Translations under genes and position numbers: made by a program
Shown here: in pieces, positions 43,671 to 54,086 of the stretch
Numbering within the stretch: position 1 is the stretch's first letter
Layout: each line of letters starts with the position of its first letter
From: Blastocatellia bacterium AA13
GTDB lineage: Bacteria > Acidobacteriota > Blastocatellia > UBA7656
Length of the DNA: 64,000 nucleotides
Assembly (NCBI GenBank): GCA_003222245.1
Contig: QHVH01000029.1
Location: forward strand, 1-64,000
Direction of reading: 5' to 3'
Notes under the pieces: generated by a model
What the model saw: the letters and a program-made list of their open reading frames with translations, nothing else
The model's database searches: none
What the model was told of the DNA's origin: nothing

Positions 43671-43700
43671 GGCCTCGCCGAAGACGTCTTCGGCGAGGCC
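43671..43700. terminator. Bidirectional terminator, perfect 30-nt palindrome
   Basis: GGCCTCGCCGAAGAC is followed directly by its reverse complement, then GTTTC. It lies between the convergent DinB gene (+) and zinc-ribbon gene (-), so it can end both transcripts. Confidence 0.88.
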
Positions 43701-43743
43701 GTTTCACATGCTATTGATATTTGAGATGCTGGTGATTTTGAGA

Positions 43744-44826
43744 TTAATACATCTTTACAACTCGCCATGCGCCATTGATCTTCGATACTCGAACGACCAC
43801 TCTCTCCGTTCCGTTGCTCATCTCATACTCGGCGGTTGTAGCGGCGTCGTCATCGGTCAGACTTTGAACGGACCATCCCTTCTTGTCACGATGATTGAAG
43901 CCTTGAGCGATAAAAGGATCAACCGATCTTTCGATCATAACCCGCGCCTTTGAATCGACGTTGCGCTTTTCGAGAGCCGCGGCCCCCGCGAAGAAGGCCG
44001 TATAACGATCGTTGTCCCATTCCCGCGATGATTCCGCGAAGGCCGAGCCTTTCCACGCAAGCCTCACAAGCTGGTATGAATGCTCGCACGTCGAGCATTC
44101 GTCGATTATGTTGGATGAAAATACCGGCACCCTCGCGACAAGCTCGTTTCCTTCCTCAAATCTCACCTGCGATCGCGCGCCGGGGATGGCGCCTGCTCCA
44201 AGCGGACCGGGCAGCGCCTGTCGAGTGACATCGCGGAGCTGCTGGCCATCCACTTTCAGGACAAGCATGCGCGCGGTCGCCGCTCGTTGCCCATCGCCGG
44301 ACTTTCCTGTTCCCAGCGCGGCAATGTATTGATCGCTTTCGCTTCTGAGTATGCGAAGCTCGTCCGGTTTACCCTGATCCCGATCGCCCTCGTGAAACCG
44401 GCGCATCAGGTTCTTCGGCAGAATCTTTAGAAGATCGTCATGCGACAAGTCCGTTATGATCAGCGACTGGCCGAGGTTCGAAGCGGATGGCTCGGGAAGC
44501 GGTGCGCTCGGCGCGTCGATATCGGCTGCCGGCTGAAGGCGAGGCGTCTCTCGCGCGGCCGATGCCGTCACAGGTTGTTTGAGTCTATAAAAGATTATCC
44601 AGGCTCCAGCTCCGATTATCGTAATCGCCAATAATATGAAGAGCGCGGTTCTGAAGCGATTAGGCGAAGAGTGGGTCGGGCTCACGTATTCGATGGGCGG
44701 ACCATCGGCGAAAGATAATATGCCAGGGCGCTGACCGGCGCGGGTCGCGGACAGAGATATTCCGTCGAAAAAGCAGAAGTTCATGTCGTCATCGAACGCT
44801 TCCCCGCATTTCGGACAGATCTTCAT
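43744..44826 (-). CDS. Zinc-ribbon membrane protein with large external domain
   Basis: The 360-aa product begins with MKICPKCGEAFDDDMNFCFF, a CxxC..C zinc-ribbon motif. One membrane helix follows at about 60-80 (TALFILLAITIIGAGAWIIF). The soluble domain of about 270 residues ends in NGTERVVVRVSKINGAWRVV, which looks like a NTF2 or SnoaL-type cone. I recognise no enzyme motif. The N-terminus is related to that of the protein at 38842. Confidence 0.7.
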   Translation of the reverse strand: MKICPKCGEAFDDDMNFCFFDGISLSATRAGQRPGILSFADGPPIEYVSPTHSSPNRFRTALFILLAITIIGAGAWIIFYRLKQPVTASAARETPRLQPAADIDAPSAPLPEPSASNLGQSLIITDLSHDDLLKILPKNLMRRFHEGDRDQGKPDELRILRSESDQYIAALGTGKSGDGQRAATARMLVLKVDGQQLRDVTRQALPGPLGAGAIPGARSQVRFEEGNELVARVPVFSSNIIDECSTCEHSYQLVRLAWKGSAFAESSREWDNDRYTAFFAGAAALEKRNVDSKARVMIERSVDPFIAQGFNHRDKKGWSVQSLTDDDAATTAEYEMSNGTERVVVRVSKINGAWRVVKMY

Positions 44827-44989
44827 GAGGCTCCATTCATTTGTTGTTGATGACTAAAGGGGCTTGCTTGTATTCAGTGGGCCGGCGCCGATTTTATCAA
44901 CAGGCGCGCGCAACGACAATAATAACGTCTTCTCGGCTATTCGAATCGCCGCTTCCATATTCTTTAATACAGTTTCGAACGGAAGCCAT

Positions 44990-46362
44990 TCAGCGTTTCA
45001 GATTCGATTTACCTGCTCCGCGCGGATCTTTTTTCCACAACGCGTAGACCGGAATGCCGGCCGCGAGGATCGCGATCCCGATGAAACTGTTCTTCGGATA
45101 CTTATATATAGTGTTCAGCACGACGACCCAGCAGGAGATTACAAAGAATAAGGTGGTCAGCGGATGGCCCGGGATGTTGTACTTTGTAGCGCGCTTCTCG
45201 GCGGCCGCATCGCGCCGTCTCAACACAAAAACGCACGTGGCCGTGAGTCCGAAGAAGATGAAATCAACCGACACGACATAGTTGAGGATCTGTTCATAGC
45301 GGCCTGACAATGCGATGATAATCGCGGTCGCTCCCTGCATCGCTATAGCGACTACGGGAACCCGTGTTCGAGGGTGAAGCCAACCCACTCGTTTGAAGAA
45401 CAGGCCATCTTCCGCCATCGCGTAGTAGACCCGCGGAGCCGTCAACATGCCCTGGCTCAGAAATCCGAGCGTGGAAACGGCGATTCCCGCCGCAATCGCT
45501 CGCGCTCCGGCTTCTCCAAAGCTCGCCCGCATCACATCCGAAGCTGGGGTTTCGGTCGAAGCAAGGCCGCCGGGTCCCAATACCTCAGATCTACGAAGTT
45601 CATAGCAAGATAGAGCAGGATCACTCCGACTACGCCAATGATTAGTCCTCGGGTGAGATTCTTTTCGGGCTCGCGTATCTCTCCCGCTACGAAGCTTGCC
45701 GTCTGCCATCCGCCGTACGCGAAGAGCACGGGTATCATCGCGGCTCCGACCGCGGTCAGCAGATCGCCCGAAAACGGCCGATCAAGCAAACTTTGAGTCA
45801 GGACTTGCTGACTTCCTCCGAACAAGCCGACCGCGATGACGGCGCCGATTGCAAAGATCTTTAGCACCATTAAGACGTTCTGAACCGTCGCTCCCGTTTT
45901 GACCCCTATACAGTTGACGACGGTCAGAGCAGCCAGCACGACGGTGGCGATGAGGGCTGTAGACACAGGCTTGGATATCAGCGTGCTGAAGTAGTGGGCG
46001 AAGGTGACCGCCACGGCAGCCATACCGCCGGTTTGCGTCACCAGCAGCAGCCCCCAGCCGTAGACGAATGCGACCGATGGATGATAGGCCTCGCGAATAT
46101 AAGCGTACTGGCCTCCCACCTCGGGCCGCCTTGCCGCAAGCTCCGCGTAGATGAAAGCCCCCGCGAGTGCGATTAGACCGCCGAGCGCCCAGACGGAAAT
46201 GATCAGAAAAGGCGTGTGGACTTGCCGGGCGGCTACATAAGGATTGATGAATATGCCCGAACCGATGATACCGCCCATCACGATCATCGTGGCGTCGAAG
46301 AGGCCGAGCTTGCGCGCCAGTTTTGGCCGCGAAACTGGCTCAATAGGTTTCTCGGTCGCCAT
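44990..46362 (-). pseudogene. Amino-acid permease (APC family), frameshifted
   Basis: From the ATG at 46362 the frame encodes the first half of an APC transporter (LGLFDATMIVMGGIIGSGIF, YAYIREAYHPSVAFVYGWGL). It reaches NFVDLRYWDPAALL and stops at 45532. A second frame that is open from 45709 carries the rest without a gap: VLGPGGLASTETPASDVMR, FLSQGMLTAPRVYYAMAEDG, to 44990. Loss of one G near 45581-45587 (between NFVDLR and VLGPGG) explains both. As written the gene is broken; a sequence error is possible. The intact protein would have about 455 aa and twelve membrane segments. Confidence 0.85.
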
Positions 46363-46619
46363 AAGTCACAAGCCGTTCATGTCGATACGCCCCGTCTTGT
46401 ATCACGCTATGACGCGGGGCGAAAGCCGGCGCTAGGCAGCGAGCGCTACGCCGCCGGATTGGCGGGAAGGGAAGGCACGACAAACTTCATCGACTCAATA
46501 TCAAACTCAATATCAAACTCGATATCCGCGATGACTCGCATGAAAAACAGTTCCTGTGATATTTAACAAGGCCGACAACCTCGGCAAAATTACAAACAGT
46601 CTTTTTCGTGGAGGAGAAG

Positions 46620-47420
46620 ATGAAAAAATCTTTGATGATCGCCTGTGTCCTGTGTCTCTTTTCCGTGTCAGCGTCCGCGCAGGAGTGGGCCAAACAGCGC
46701 GCGGACAAATCACCTCGCCATCAGGAATGGGTCGCGGTTAAACACGACAACCGCACCGTAAATTCCTTTATCGTATTTCCGGAGGTCAAGAACAAAGCCA
46801 CCGCTGTGGTAGTAATTCACGAAATATTCGGCATGAGCGATTGGGTTCGCAGCCTGACCGATCAGCTCGCCGAAGCGGGCTACATAGCGATCGCTCCCGA
46901 TCTGCTCTCGGGCATGGGTCCGAACGGCGGCGGATCGAGCGAGTTTGACCGCAATGGAGTGGGCCAGGCGATCCAGAAGCTCCCGGCCGATCAAATAACA
47001 GCCGATCTCAACGCGGCGGCGGATTACGTAGCCAAGCTGCCCGCGTGCAACGGCAAAGTCGCCGTAGCCGGATTCTGCTACGGGGGAAGTCAGACCTTCC
47101 GCTTTGCTACGAACAGGCCGAGTCTCGCGGCGGCGTTTGTGTTTTACGGAACCGGTCCAGACAGCAAGGAAGCGATCGCAAAGATCAAGTGTCCGGTGTA
47201 TGGCTTCTATGGCGGCAACGATGCGCGAGTCGACGCGACAATTCCAAAGAGCCAGGAATTGATGAAAGAGGCAGGCAAGACCTACGAGGCGGTTACCTAC
47301 GAAGGCGCGGGACACGGCTTCATGCGCGCTGGAGAGGACCCCGCAAACACGAACGAAGCTAACAAGAAGGGGCGCGACGAGGCATGGGTGCGCTGGAAAA
47401 CTCTGCTCAAGAAACTGTAA
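46620..47420 (+). CDS. Dienelactone hydrolase family protein, secreted
   Basis: The 266-aa product has a signal peptide (KSLMIACVLCLFSVSASAQE). An alpha/beta hydrolase of the dienelactone hydrolase family follows. The triad is C153 (AGFCYGGSQ), D201 (YGGNDARVD) and H232 (GAGHGFM). HEIFGMSDWVR forms the oxyanion region. Family members cleave enol-lactones or similar esters; the substrate here is unknown. GGAGGAG precedes the ATG at 46620, which I prefer to the GTG at 46608. Confidence 0.88.
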   Translation: MKKSLMIACVLCLFSVSASAQEWAKQRADKSPRHQEWVAVKHDNRTVNSFIVFPEVKNKATAVVVIHEIFGMSDWVRSLTDQLAEAGYIAIAPDLLSGMGPNGGGSSEFDRNGVGQAIQKLPADQITADLNAAADYVAKLPACNGKVAVAGFCYGGSQTFRFATNRPSLAAAFVFYGTGPDSKEAIAKIKCPVYGFYGGNDARVDATIPKSQELMKEAGKTYEAVTYEGAGHGFMRAGEDPANTNEANKKGRDEAWVRWKTLLKKL

Positions 47421-47478
47421 TACCGGTATTAATCTAAGGAAGTCTCAGCGGGGAACTGGTATCTGGAGAGAGAGCATA

Positions 47479-49371
47479 ATGAAACAAGCCGGTGTCGCCT
47501 TCTTAGTAGCAGTCCTGAGCGGCGGTATTATCTTGCGGTACTTCGAGCAAACCGGGCTGGCCCACGGAGCCGTTCACGCCGGGTCGTTCTTATCGGCGGA
47601 TACCCCGACAATAGGCAGCACGGGCGCCGACGATCTCGATGCATCCAAGAGCGAGATGCAATCTCTGATCGAGCGCTACACTGTGGATCGCGGCGCGTTG
47701 AACCGCTTCTACAATGTCGAAAACTCCGCGGCGCGGCAAAAGCGGCTCAAGCAATTTCTGGATGATTGGCTGGCGATTGTCTCCCGGCAAGTATTCGAGT
47801 CGATGAGTGAAAATGGCCGCATCGATTATCTCCTCTTCAAAAACTATCTGGAGCACGAGCTCAGACAGATGGACATAAAGGCAAAGGCCCAGGCCGAAGC
47901 CGCGCAATTGATCCCATTCGCGCAGGAGATCACCGATCTCGAGGATTCGCGGCGCAAGATGGAGAAGATCGAACCGTCGCGCATCGCGGTTCTGCTCACG
48001 GCGATGAACAAGCGGATCGATGCCACACGCAAAGCCGTGGAGGCGGGTCTGCAGCCAGAGTCCAAGACGGGCGGCGCGCAGTCCAAGACCGCTAACGCGC
48101 AAGGGCCGCAAACATCAGCGCCGATCGCTCCGCTCAAAGCTAAGAAGACCGTTGCGAATCGAGCCGCGGTTACGATCAATTTGCTCAGGACCACTCTCAA
48201 GAATTGGTTTGGCTTTTACAATGGCTACGATCCGATTTTCACCTGGTGGGTGGAAGCGCCTTACAAAGTCGTCGATCAGTCGCTGCAGAGCTATGCGGCG
48301 ATGCTGCGCGAGAAAGTGGTGGGTATAAAACCAGGGGATGAAGGGGCGATCATCGGCGATCCTATTGGCCGTGAAGCGCTGATGAGCGAGCTTGCCTATG
48401 AGATGATCCCGTACACTCCCGAGGAGCTGATCGCGATTGCAAACAAGGAATATGAGTGGTGCGAAGCTGAGATGAAAAAAGCTTCGCGGGAGCTGGGCTA
48501 CGGCGACGATTGGCGCAAAGCGCTCGAGCACGTAAAGACGCTCTATGTCGAGCCCGGCAAACAGCCGGAGTTGATTCGCGAGCTGGCCGTCGAAGCCATC
48601 GATTTCATGGACAAGCACGATCTTGTCACAATTCCGCGGCTTGCCCGAGAGACATGGCGAATGGAGATGATGACCCCGGAGCGCCAGCTTGTCAGTCCAT
48701 TCTTCCTCGGCGGCGAGACTATCCAGGTCTCCTATCCAACGAATGGAATGGGCCACGAGCAAAAGATGATGAGCATGCGGGGCAACAATATTCACTTTTC
48801 GCGGGCTACCGTTTTTCACGAGCTGATTCCCGGCCATCATCTTCAGGGATTCATGGCCGCCCGATACCGCCCTTACCGCGCGCTGTTCGGAACACCCTTC
48901 TGGACGGAGGGCGGCGCGTTGTACTGGGAGATGCTGCTGTGGGATATGAATTTCGCCAGATCGCCGGAAGACCGAGTGGGCATGCTCTTCTGGCGGATGC
49001 ACAGATCGGCCCGAATCATCTTCTCTTTGAGTTTTCATCTCGAGCAGATGACGCCCGATCAATGCATCGAGTTGCTGGTGGAGAAGGTTGGGCACGAGCG
49101 CGACAACGCAACTGCCGAAGTTCGACGCTCGTTTGCGGGGGATTACGGCCCGCTTTATCAATGCGCCTATCTGCTCGGCGGCTTGCAGCTTCGAGCATTG
49201 CATCGCGAGCTTGTCGACTCAGGCAAGATGACCAATAGGACTTTTCATGATGCGGTGTTGAAAGAGAATCGAATCCCCATCGAGATGGTTCGAGCCAGCT
49301 TGACGGGCCGGAAGCTCGCGCGCGATTTCAAATCGAGCTGGCAATTCTATGGTCCGAATCCGGGACATTAA
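47479..49371 (+). CDS. DUF885 metallopeptidase-like protein
   Basis: The 630-aa product has an N-terminal signal or anchor (VAFLVAVLSGGIILRYF) and a DUF885-type helical domain. The motif FHELIPGHHLQ (H447, E448, H453) is the likely zinc site. WTEGGALYWEMLLWDM and the C-terminal QCAYLLGGLQLRALHREL support the family. It is probably periplasmic. It is preceded by GGAGAGAGAG and follows the hydrolase gene by 58 bp, so the two may be co-transcribed. Confidence 0.85.
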   Translation: MKQAGVAFLVAVLSGGIILRYFEQTGLAHGAVHAGSFLSADTPTIGSTGADDLDASKSEMQSLIERYTVDRGALNRFYNVENSAARQKRLKQFLDDWLAIVSRQVFESMSENGRIDYLLFKNYLEHELRQMDIKAKAQAEAAQLIPFAQEITDLEDSRRKMEKIEPSRIAVLLTAMNKRIDATRKAVEAGLQPESKTGGAQSKTANAQGPQTSAPIAPLKAKKTVANRAAVTINLLRTTLKNWFGFYNGYDPIFTWWVEAPYKVVDQSLQSYAAMLREKVVGIKPGDEGAIIGDPIGREALMSELAYEMIPYTPEELIAIANKEYEWCEAEMKKASRELGYGDDWRKALEHVKTLYVEPGKQPELIRELAVEAIDFMDKHDLVTIPRLARETWRMEMMTPERQLVSPFFLGGETIQVSYPTNGMGHEQKMMSMRGNNIHFSRATVFHELIPGHHLQGFMAARYRPYRALFGTPFWTEGGALYWEMLLWDMNFARSPEDRVGMLFWRMHRSARIIFSLSFHLEQMTPDQCIELLVEKVGHERDNATAEVRRSFAGDYGPLYQCAYLLGGLQLRALHRELVDSGKMTNRTFHDAVLKENRIPIEMVRASLTGRKLARDFKSSWQFYGPNPGH

Positions 49372-49514
49372 GATTACTCCATAGCGTAAGCGGGATCGCC
49401 GAGTATTTTATTGACACGTTCTTGAATTGAGCTACCATGAATCTCGTTTAGATACTTGCCCCGCGCCTGACTATCCCCACCCCAGTAATTAGAATTTCCC
49501 CAAGAAGGAATACA

Positions 49515-49928
49515 ATGAATAACAAAGGCTCGGAGTACGTCCTCACCGTTGTGCAACACACGTACTGCTCGGATTGCGCGCTAATAAAGAACAAAATCGC
49601 CGAAGTTTACATAATGTCCGGTCTGCCGCGGGGCGAAGAATCGAGGTATTGGCGGATGCAGATCCTATCTCCTCCGTGGGATCGGGATGCTCGGCGAAAC
49701 GAATTTCCGGCGGGTTTTCATAGTGTGGATGTGCCGGCGCTCAAGCTGGAGATCAACGGCCGAACGGCGGCGATTACGCAGGCGCCGGGTACGATTTCAG
49801 CGATACTCATAAAACTCAAAGACATGTTGCGCGAGCACCGCAGCAATGATCAGATGGCCGCCGAGATCAAGAAGCTTGCAACGACAGCCTCTCATAAATC
49901 TGAAGAAGCTGTTTGCCCGGTCGTATAG
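49515..49928 (+). CDS. Uncharacterised protein with CxxC motif
   Basis: The 137-aa product opens with VLTVVQHTYCSDCALIKNKI, in which the CSDC pair follows a beta-strand as in thioredoxin-like folds. The rest does not match a family I know. The C-terminal 40 residues are helical and polar. AAGGAA precedes the ATG. No signal peptide is seen. A thioredoxin-like function is only suggested by the motif. Confidence 0.55.
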   Translation: MNNKGSEYVLTVVQHTYCSDCALIKNKIAEVYIMSGLPRGEESRYWRMQILSPPWDRDARRNEFPAGFHSVDVPALKLEINGRTAAITQAPGTISAILIKLKDMLREHRSNDQMAAEIKKLATTASHKSEEAVCPVV

Positions 49929-50014
49929 AAAATCGTTCCCGCATATTTAGATTAAATAGTCTCCGCTCTGGTGAGATTCAACGGCGGTTCCTCCGCGCGC
50001 TCCGGCAATAATGT

Positions 50015-50040
50015 AGGGGCGGCGCCTTGTGGCCGCCCCT
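50015..50040. terminator. GC-rich hairpin
   Basis: AGGGGCGG pairs with CCGCCCCT around GCGCCTTGTGG, followed by CTTTGCG. It lies about 90 bp after the stop of the CxxC gene. It belongs to the GGGGCGGC hairpin type that recurs in this window. The remaining part of 49929-50302 shows nothing else. Confidence 0.55.
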
Positions 50041-50302
50041 CTTTGCGTTGCGATTAACCTACAGTGATCTTCAGCGTCTGAGATGTAGGTGGGTTGATCC
50101 TGAACTCCTCCGTCAATCTTCGCTCACTCGATTTGACCGCTCGAACCGATAAGATATAGTAAAACGGTGCTGAGTGATTTGGCCGTGCGAAACGCTGATG
50201 GCTAATAGCCATATTGCGGTACTCTATGCCTTGCGTTTTGACGACTCGCAAAGACGTCGACGTAATTGAGAAGTCCGGCCGGCTTGAGCGGAGAACCACC
50301 TA

Positions 50303-51658
50303 ATGAAATCTACTAAAGCTATTCGCATATTAAGGACTACATTTGTTGCGATCCTCCTTGCGCTGCCAGGACTTGTCAGCCCGCGTGCAGCGCTGCCTTT
50401 CGATCAGCCTGTCTTCTTTGATCTCGCACCGAGTTGGCAGACGCAAGATCAGGCGACCTCCGGATCGCAGGCGGTTCCGGCGGGCGTTCCGCCTGAGGCC
50501 GTAGCTCGCGGGCGAAGTCTCGAATCCAACTACATCGCTCACGAGACAAGCGGCACTCTCTTTAAAAACGTCGCAACCGTGCTGACAAGGAGATATTACG
50601 ACTCCAAGTTCAGACGAGACGTTCTGCCGAAGCTCGTCTCGGAATACGCGGACAAGGCGAAGCGCGCATCGACACTCAAGGATCAACGCGACGTTGTGGA
50701 GGAGATGCTAAGCCATATCCCTTCGTCGCACCTCGGCCTCATGTCCACGACCACTCACAAATATATAAGCGCCGATCTGGAAGGCCGCTCCTATCCTACC
50801 TTCGGGGTACAGGTCATAGAAGAAGGCGGAAAGTTTTATGCCTTCTTCGTGCTTGAAGGCGGTCCTGCTCAACGCGCGGGGCTTCGGCCCTGGGATCGAA
50901 TAGTCTCTATAGACGATGTTCCCGCCGAGAAATCATCCCGAGTGGATTGGAGGTCCGACGATGCTTATATCGCCGACGACCGTGATCCGCCGGTGCATTA
51001 CCTGCTCACCGAAAAAGGCGATACTCTCAAGCTCAAAATAGAACGTAAGAAAGACAAGTTCATAACTCTGAGCATCAAGGCGGAGGACTACCCCCCGTTT
51101 GCCGCCGCGAAAGCGAGCGCGCGCCTTTACAAAGTCGACGGCCGCGACATCGCTTATATTCACATCTGGTATGTTCATATGTCGGGAGTACCGGAGCTGC
51201 TGAAGAGCAAGATGGAGGGGGAATTCGGCAAATGTGACGGGTTCGTGCTCGACCTGCGAGGACGGGGCGGCAACGGCATGGCCATTGCCAGGATACTTGA
51301 TGTGGTGGAGTCGGAAAGTAAGTCGAGGCACTGGCCTGTAGTCGCACTGATCGACAGGCAGTCAAGAAGCGCCAAAGACATTCTCGCCTATGAGCTTAAG
51401 AAGAGAGGTATCGCGACCCTCGTAGGAGAGCCCACGGCCGGAGCCGTCATACCGGCTTCGTTCGCCGATGTAGGGCACGATTCAGTGCTTATGTTTCCGA
51501 GTTTCAAGCTGGGTAAATATACCGACTTGCTCGAGTCCAAACCGACAAAGCCCGATGTATTCGTCGAGCGGGCCGGGCCTCTCAGCGGCGGTGAAGATCC
51601 AATTCTTAACGCCGGTCTCGCGGAAGAGGCAAAGTTGATCAAGCGCCGTGAGAAATGA
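50303..51658 (+). CDS. S41 family (C-terminal processing) peptidase with PDZ domain
   Basis: The 451-aa product has a signal peptide (TFVAILLALPGLVSPRAALP). A PDZ domain lies at about 170-255 (AFFVLEGGPAQRAGLRPWDR). The S41 protease domain follows, with GFVLDLRGRGGNGMAIARIL, the probable nucleophile near S356 in RQSRSAKDILAYELK, and GEPTAGAVIP. It is likely periplasmic and may trim or degrade envelope proteins. Confidence 0.85.
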   Translation: MKSTKAIRILRTTFVAILLALPGLVSPRAALPFDQPVFFDLAPSWQTQDQATSGSQAVPAGVPPEAVARGRSLESNYIAHETSGTLFKNVATVLTRRYYDSKFRRDVLPKLVSEYADKAKRASTLKDQRDVVEEMLSHIPSSHLGLMSTTTHKYISADLEGRSYPTFGVQVIEEGGKFYAFFVLEGGPAQRAGLRPWDRIVSIDDVPAEKSSRVDWRSDDAYIADDRDPPVHYLLTEKGDTLKLKIERKKDKFITLSIKAEDYPPFAAAKASARLYKVDGRDIAYIHIWYVHMSGVPELLKSKMEGEFGKCDGFVLDLRGRGGNGMAIARILDVVESESKSRHWPVVALIDRQSRSAKDILAYELKKRGIATLVGEPTAGAVIPASFADVGHDSVLMFPSFKLGKYTDLLESKPTKPDVFVERAGPLSGGEDPILNAGLAEEAKLIKRREK

Positions 51659-51752
51659 AGGGCAAAGCGCTCTTTCGTCGCTTTGCGTTGAAACGATAAA
51701 CGAAGCTGTTCTATTTTGAGCCTGCTCGACAGCAGGCGAATCGGAGCTCACA

Positions 51753-52391
51753 ATGAAAATCATCGGTTCGATTAGTGTTTGTATCCTCCTTATTTCCACA
51801 TTCGTTTCGGCTACGCCGTCAGTTTCGGCGGCCGATCCCAAGCTCACACCCGCCGAGCGCGCCGAGGCTATCAAAATGCTGAAGCAGTCCGAAAAAGAGT
51901 TTCTCGATCTGGTCGAGAACCTGAGCGACGAGCAGTGGAATTTCAAACCCGCGCCGTTCAAATGGTCGGTAGGCGAAACCGCGGAGCACATTGCGCTCGC
52001 CGAAGGTCTCCTGTTCGGCCTGGTTCAGCAAACCCTCGCGTCGAAGCCTAACCCGGATTGGGAGACTAAGACGCAGGGCAAAGAAGTCGTTCTCGAAAAA
52101 GTTCTTGCGGCGCGAACCGGCCGAGCACAGGCTCCGGGCGCGATTCAACCGATGAATAAAAAGATGACGAGAGCCGAAGTGATGAAGCTATTCAAGGAAG
52201 GGCGCGAACGCAGTCTGAAGTTCATCGAAACAACCGACGCGTCTTTCAAAGATCATACGTTCGACAATCCGTTTCCAGTATTCGGTACCCTCAATGCATA
52301 CCAGTGGTTTATCTACATACCTCAACACAATTTTCGCCACAATAAGCAGATTGCCGAGGTAAAGGCGAATCCGAAGTTCCCGAAGTCCTAG
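51753..52391 (+). CDS. DinB-family secreted protein, paralogue
   Basis: The 212-aa product has a signal peptide ([19 protein letters not shown]). It has the DinB landmarks [35 protein letters not shown] and [19 protein letters not shown]. The histidines needed for metal binding are present (AEHIA; QHNFRH). It is a paralogue of the protein at 42992, with the same length and domain order. It precedes the amidase by about 40 bp. Confidence 0.88.
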   Translation: MKIIGSISVCILLISTFVSATPSVSAADPKLTPAERAEAIKMLKQSEKEFLDLVENLSDEQWNFKPAPFKWSVGETAEHIALAEGLLFGLVQQTLASKPNPDWETKTQGKEVVLEKVLAARTGRAQAPGAIQPMNKKMTRAEVMKLFKEGRERSLKFIETTDASFKDHTFDNPFPVFGTLNAYQWFIYIPQHNFRHNKQIAEVKANPKFPKS

Positions 52392-52431
52392 CGCGAGCTT
52401 TAGCGCTGTTCAAACATCTGGAGATCTCTTA

Positions 52432-53994
52432 ATGAAAACCACCGGGCTATTGCTCTCGCTTGTCGTGCTCACGGTAAGCGCGGCTTTTCCATACAACGTA
52501 ACGAGCGCCGAGCCGCCGCTGAAGTTCAAGATTGTCGAAGCAACCATCTCGCAGATTCATGAAGCAATGCGATCAGGCAAGCTCACTTGCCGGGAACTCG
52601 TTGAGGCGTACATCGCGCGTATACAGAAGTACGATCAGTCCACGCGGCTGAACGCAGTCGTGATAATAAATCCGGAAGCGCTCGCCGATGCCGACAAGCT
52701 GGATCAGGAGTTCAAGCGAACGGGACAGCTTCGTCCTCTTCACGGCATACCCGTGATCGTCAAAGACAACTACAACACAAAAGGGCTCCAGACCACCGGC
52801 GGTTCGCTTGCAATGAAAGGGTCGCTGCCTCCCTCGGATGCTTTTCAAGTCAGAAAGATTCGCGAGGCAGGCGCTATCGTGCTCGCCAAATCAAACATGG
52901 CCGAGTGGGCGTTCAGCCCGTTGATGACCGTCAGCTCGATCGCGGGCATTACTCGAAACCCATACGATCTTGATCGCGTTCCCGCCGGTTCCAGCGGCGG
53001 CACGGCCGCGGCGGTTGCCGCAAGCTTCGGGACGGTTGGCCTGGGAACGGATACGGGTAATTCGATCAGAGGGCCGTCTTCGCATAACTGCCTGGTCGGG
53101 ATTCGGTCGACGATGGGGCTGGCAAGCCGCGCCGGGATCATCCCGCTCTATCTTAGAAACGATATCGGCGGACCGATGGCCCGAACGGTCGAGGATGCGG
53201 TCAGAATACTCGATGTGATAGCGGGCTATGATCCCGCCGATCCGATCACGTCGCATTCCGAAGGAAAAATTCCGAAGACCTACACGCGGTTTCTCGATAA
53301 GAACGGTTTGAAAGGCGCGCGAATCGGCGTATTCAGGCTTTACATCGACGCGCCTTCGGCCGATCCACGGATCAAGGCCCTTGTTGAACAGGCGATTCAG
53401 GAATTGAAGAAACAGGGAGCTGAAATCGTCGATCCGGTCGTGATCCCGGACTACAACAAACTCATTCAGAACATCTGGTGCGACGTGTTTCAATACGACG
53501 TGAACAACTATCTCGCTTCACTTGGGAGCGCGGCGCCCTACAAAAGCATTGCCGATATCGTCAAATCCGGCCTGTATTCGCCCTATATCGAAACGAGACT
53601 CAAGCGAGCGGAAGAAAACAAGGAGACTCCCGATCAGATGAACCCGCCTTGCCAGGATCTCTACCGTGATCCCCGCAATATCGCGTTTAGGGATGCCATA
53701 CTGAAAGTCATGGATGCCGAGAAGTTGGACGCAATCATCTATCCGACGTGGAGCAACCCGCCGCGAAAGGTCGGAGATACGGAAAGCCCCGCCGGGGATA
53801 ATAGCCAGTACCTTTCACCTCAGACGGGCTTTCCCGCGATCACCGTTCCGATGGGATTCACGAACGGATCACTGCCGGCAGGGCTGACATTTGTTGGACG
53901 GCTCTTTGCCGAATCGGAGTTGATCAAGCTCGCATACGCGTATGAACAGGCGACCGGTCATAGGCGACCGCCCCAGAAATTTCCCGAGCTTTGA
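52432..53994 (+). CDS. Amidase signature family enzyme, secreted
   Basis: The 520-aa product has a signal peptide ([20 protein letters not shown]). An amidase signature domain follows with the full catalytic triad: K111 ([11 protein letters not shown]), cis-serine S187 ([14 protein letters not shown]) and nucleophile S211 ([12 protein letters not shown]). The spacings of 76 and 24 residues are as in characterised members. It hydrolyses an amide bond, possibly of a peptide; the substrate is not known. GGAGAT precedes the ATG. Confidence 0.92.
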   Translation: MKTTGLLLSLVVLTVSAAFPYNVTSAEPPLKFKIVEATISQIHEAMRSGKLTCRELVEAYIARIQKYDQSTRLNAVVIINPEALADADKLDQEFKRTGQLRPLHGIPVIVKDNYNTKGLQTTGGSLAMKGSLPPSDAFQVRKIREAGAIVLAKSNMAEWAFSPLMTVSSIAGITRNPYDLDRVPAGSSGGTAAAVAASFGTVGLGTDTGNSIRGPSSHNCLVGIRSTMGLASRAGIIPLYLRNDIGGPMARTVEDAVRILDVIAGYDPADPITSHSEGKIPKTYTRFLDKNGLKGARIGVFRLYIDAPSADPRIKALVEQAIQELKKQGAEIVDPVVIPDYNKLIQNIWCDVFQYDVNNYLASLGSAAPYKSIADIVKSGLYSPYIETRLKRAEENKETPDQMNPPCQDLYRDPRNIAFRDAILKVMDAEKLDAIIYPTWSNPPRKVGDTESPAGDNSQYLSPQTGFPAITVPMGFTNGSLPAGLTFVGRLFAESELIKLAYAYEQATGHRRPPQKFPEL

Positions 53995-54086
53995 GCAACG
54001 CGTAATGCAGAATTATCCGCTCTGGACGATGTTGCCGGTTCGGTTATATGCTCCAGGGACGTATTGTGGCGAAAACGGAGGCGGTC

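Noticed and set aside
44990-45709. Second half of the permease as a separate gene
   Set aside because: Its useful part begins inside the protein (VLGPGGLAS) and continues the upstream frame, so it is one frameshifted gene.
49374-49559. 61-codon minus-strand frame between the DUF885 and CxxC genes
   Set aside because: No ribosome binding site and no recognisable features; it overlaps the start of a better supported gene.
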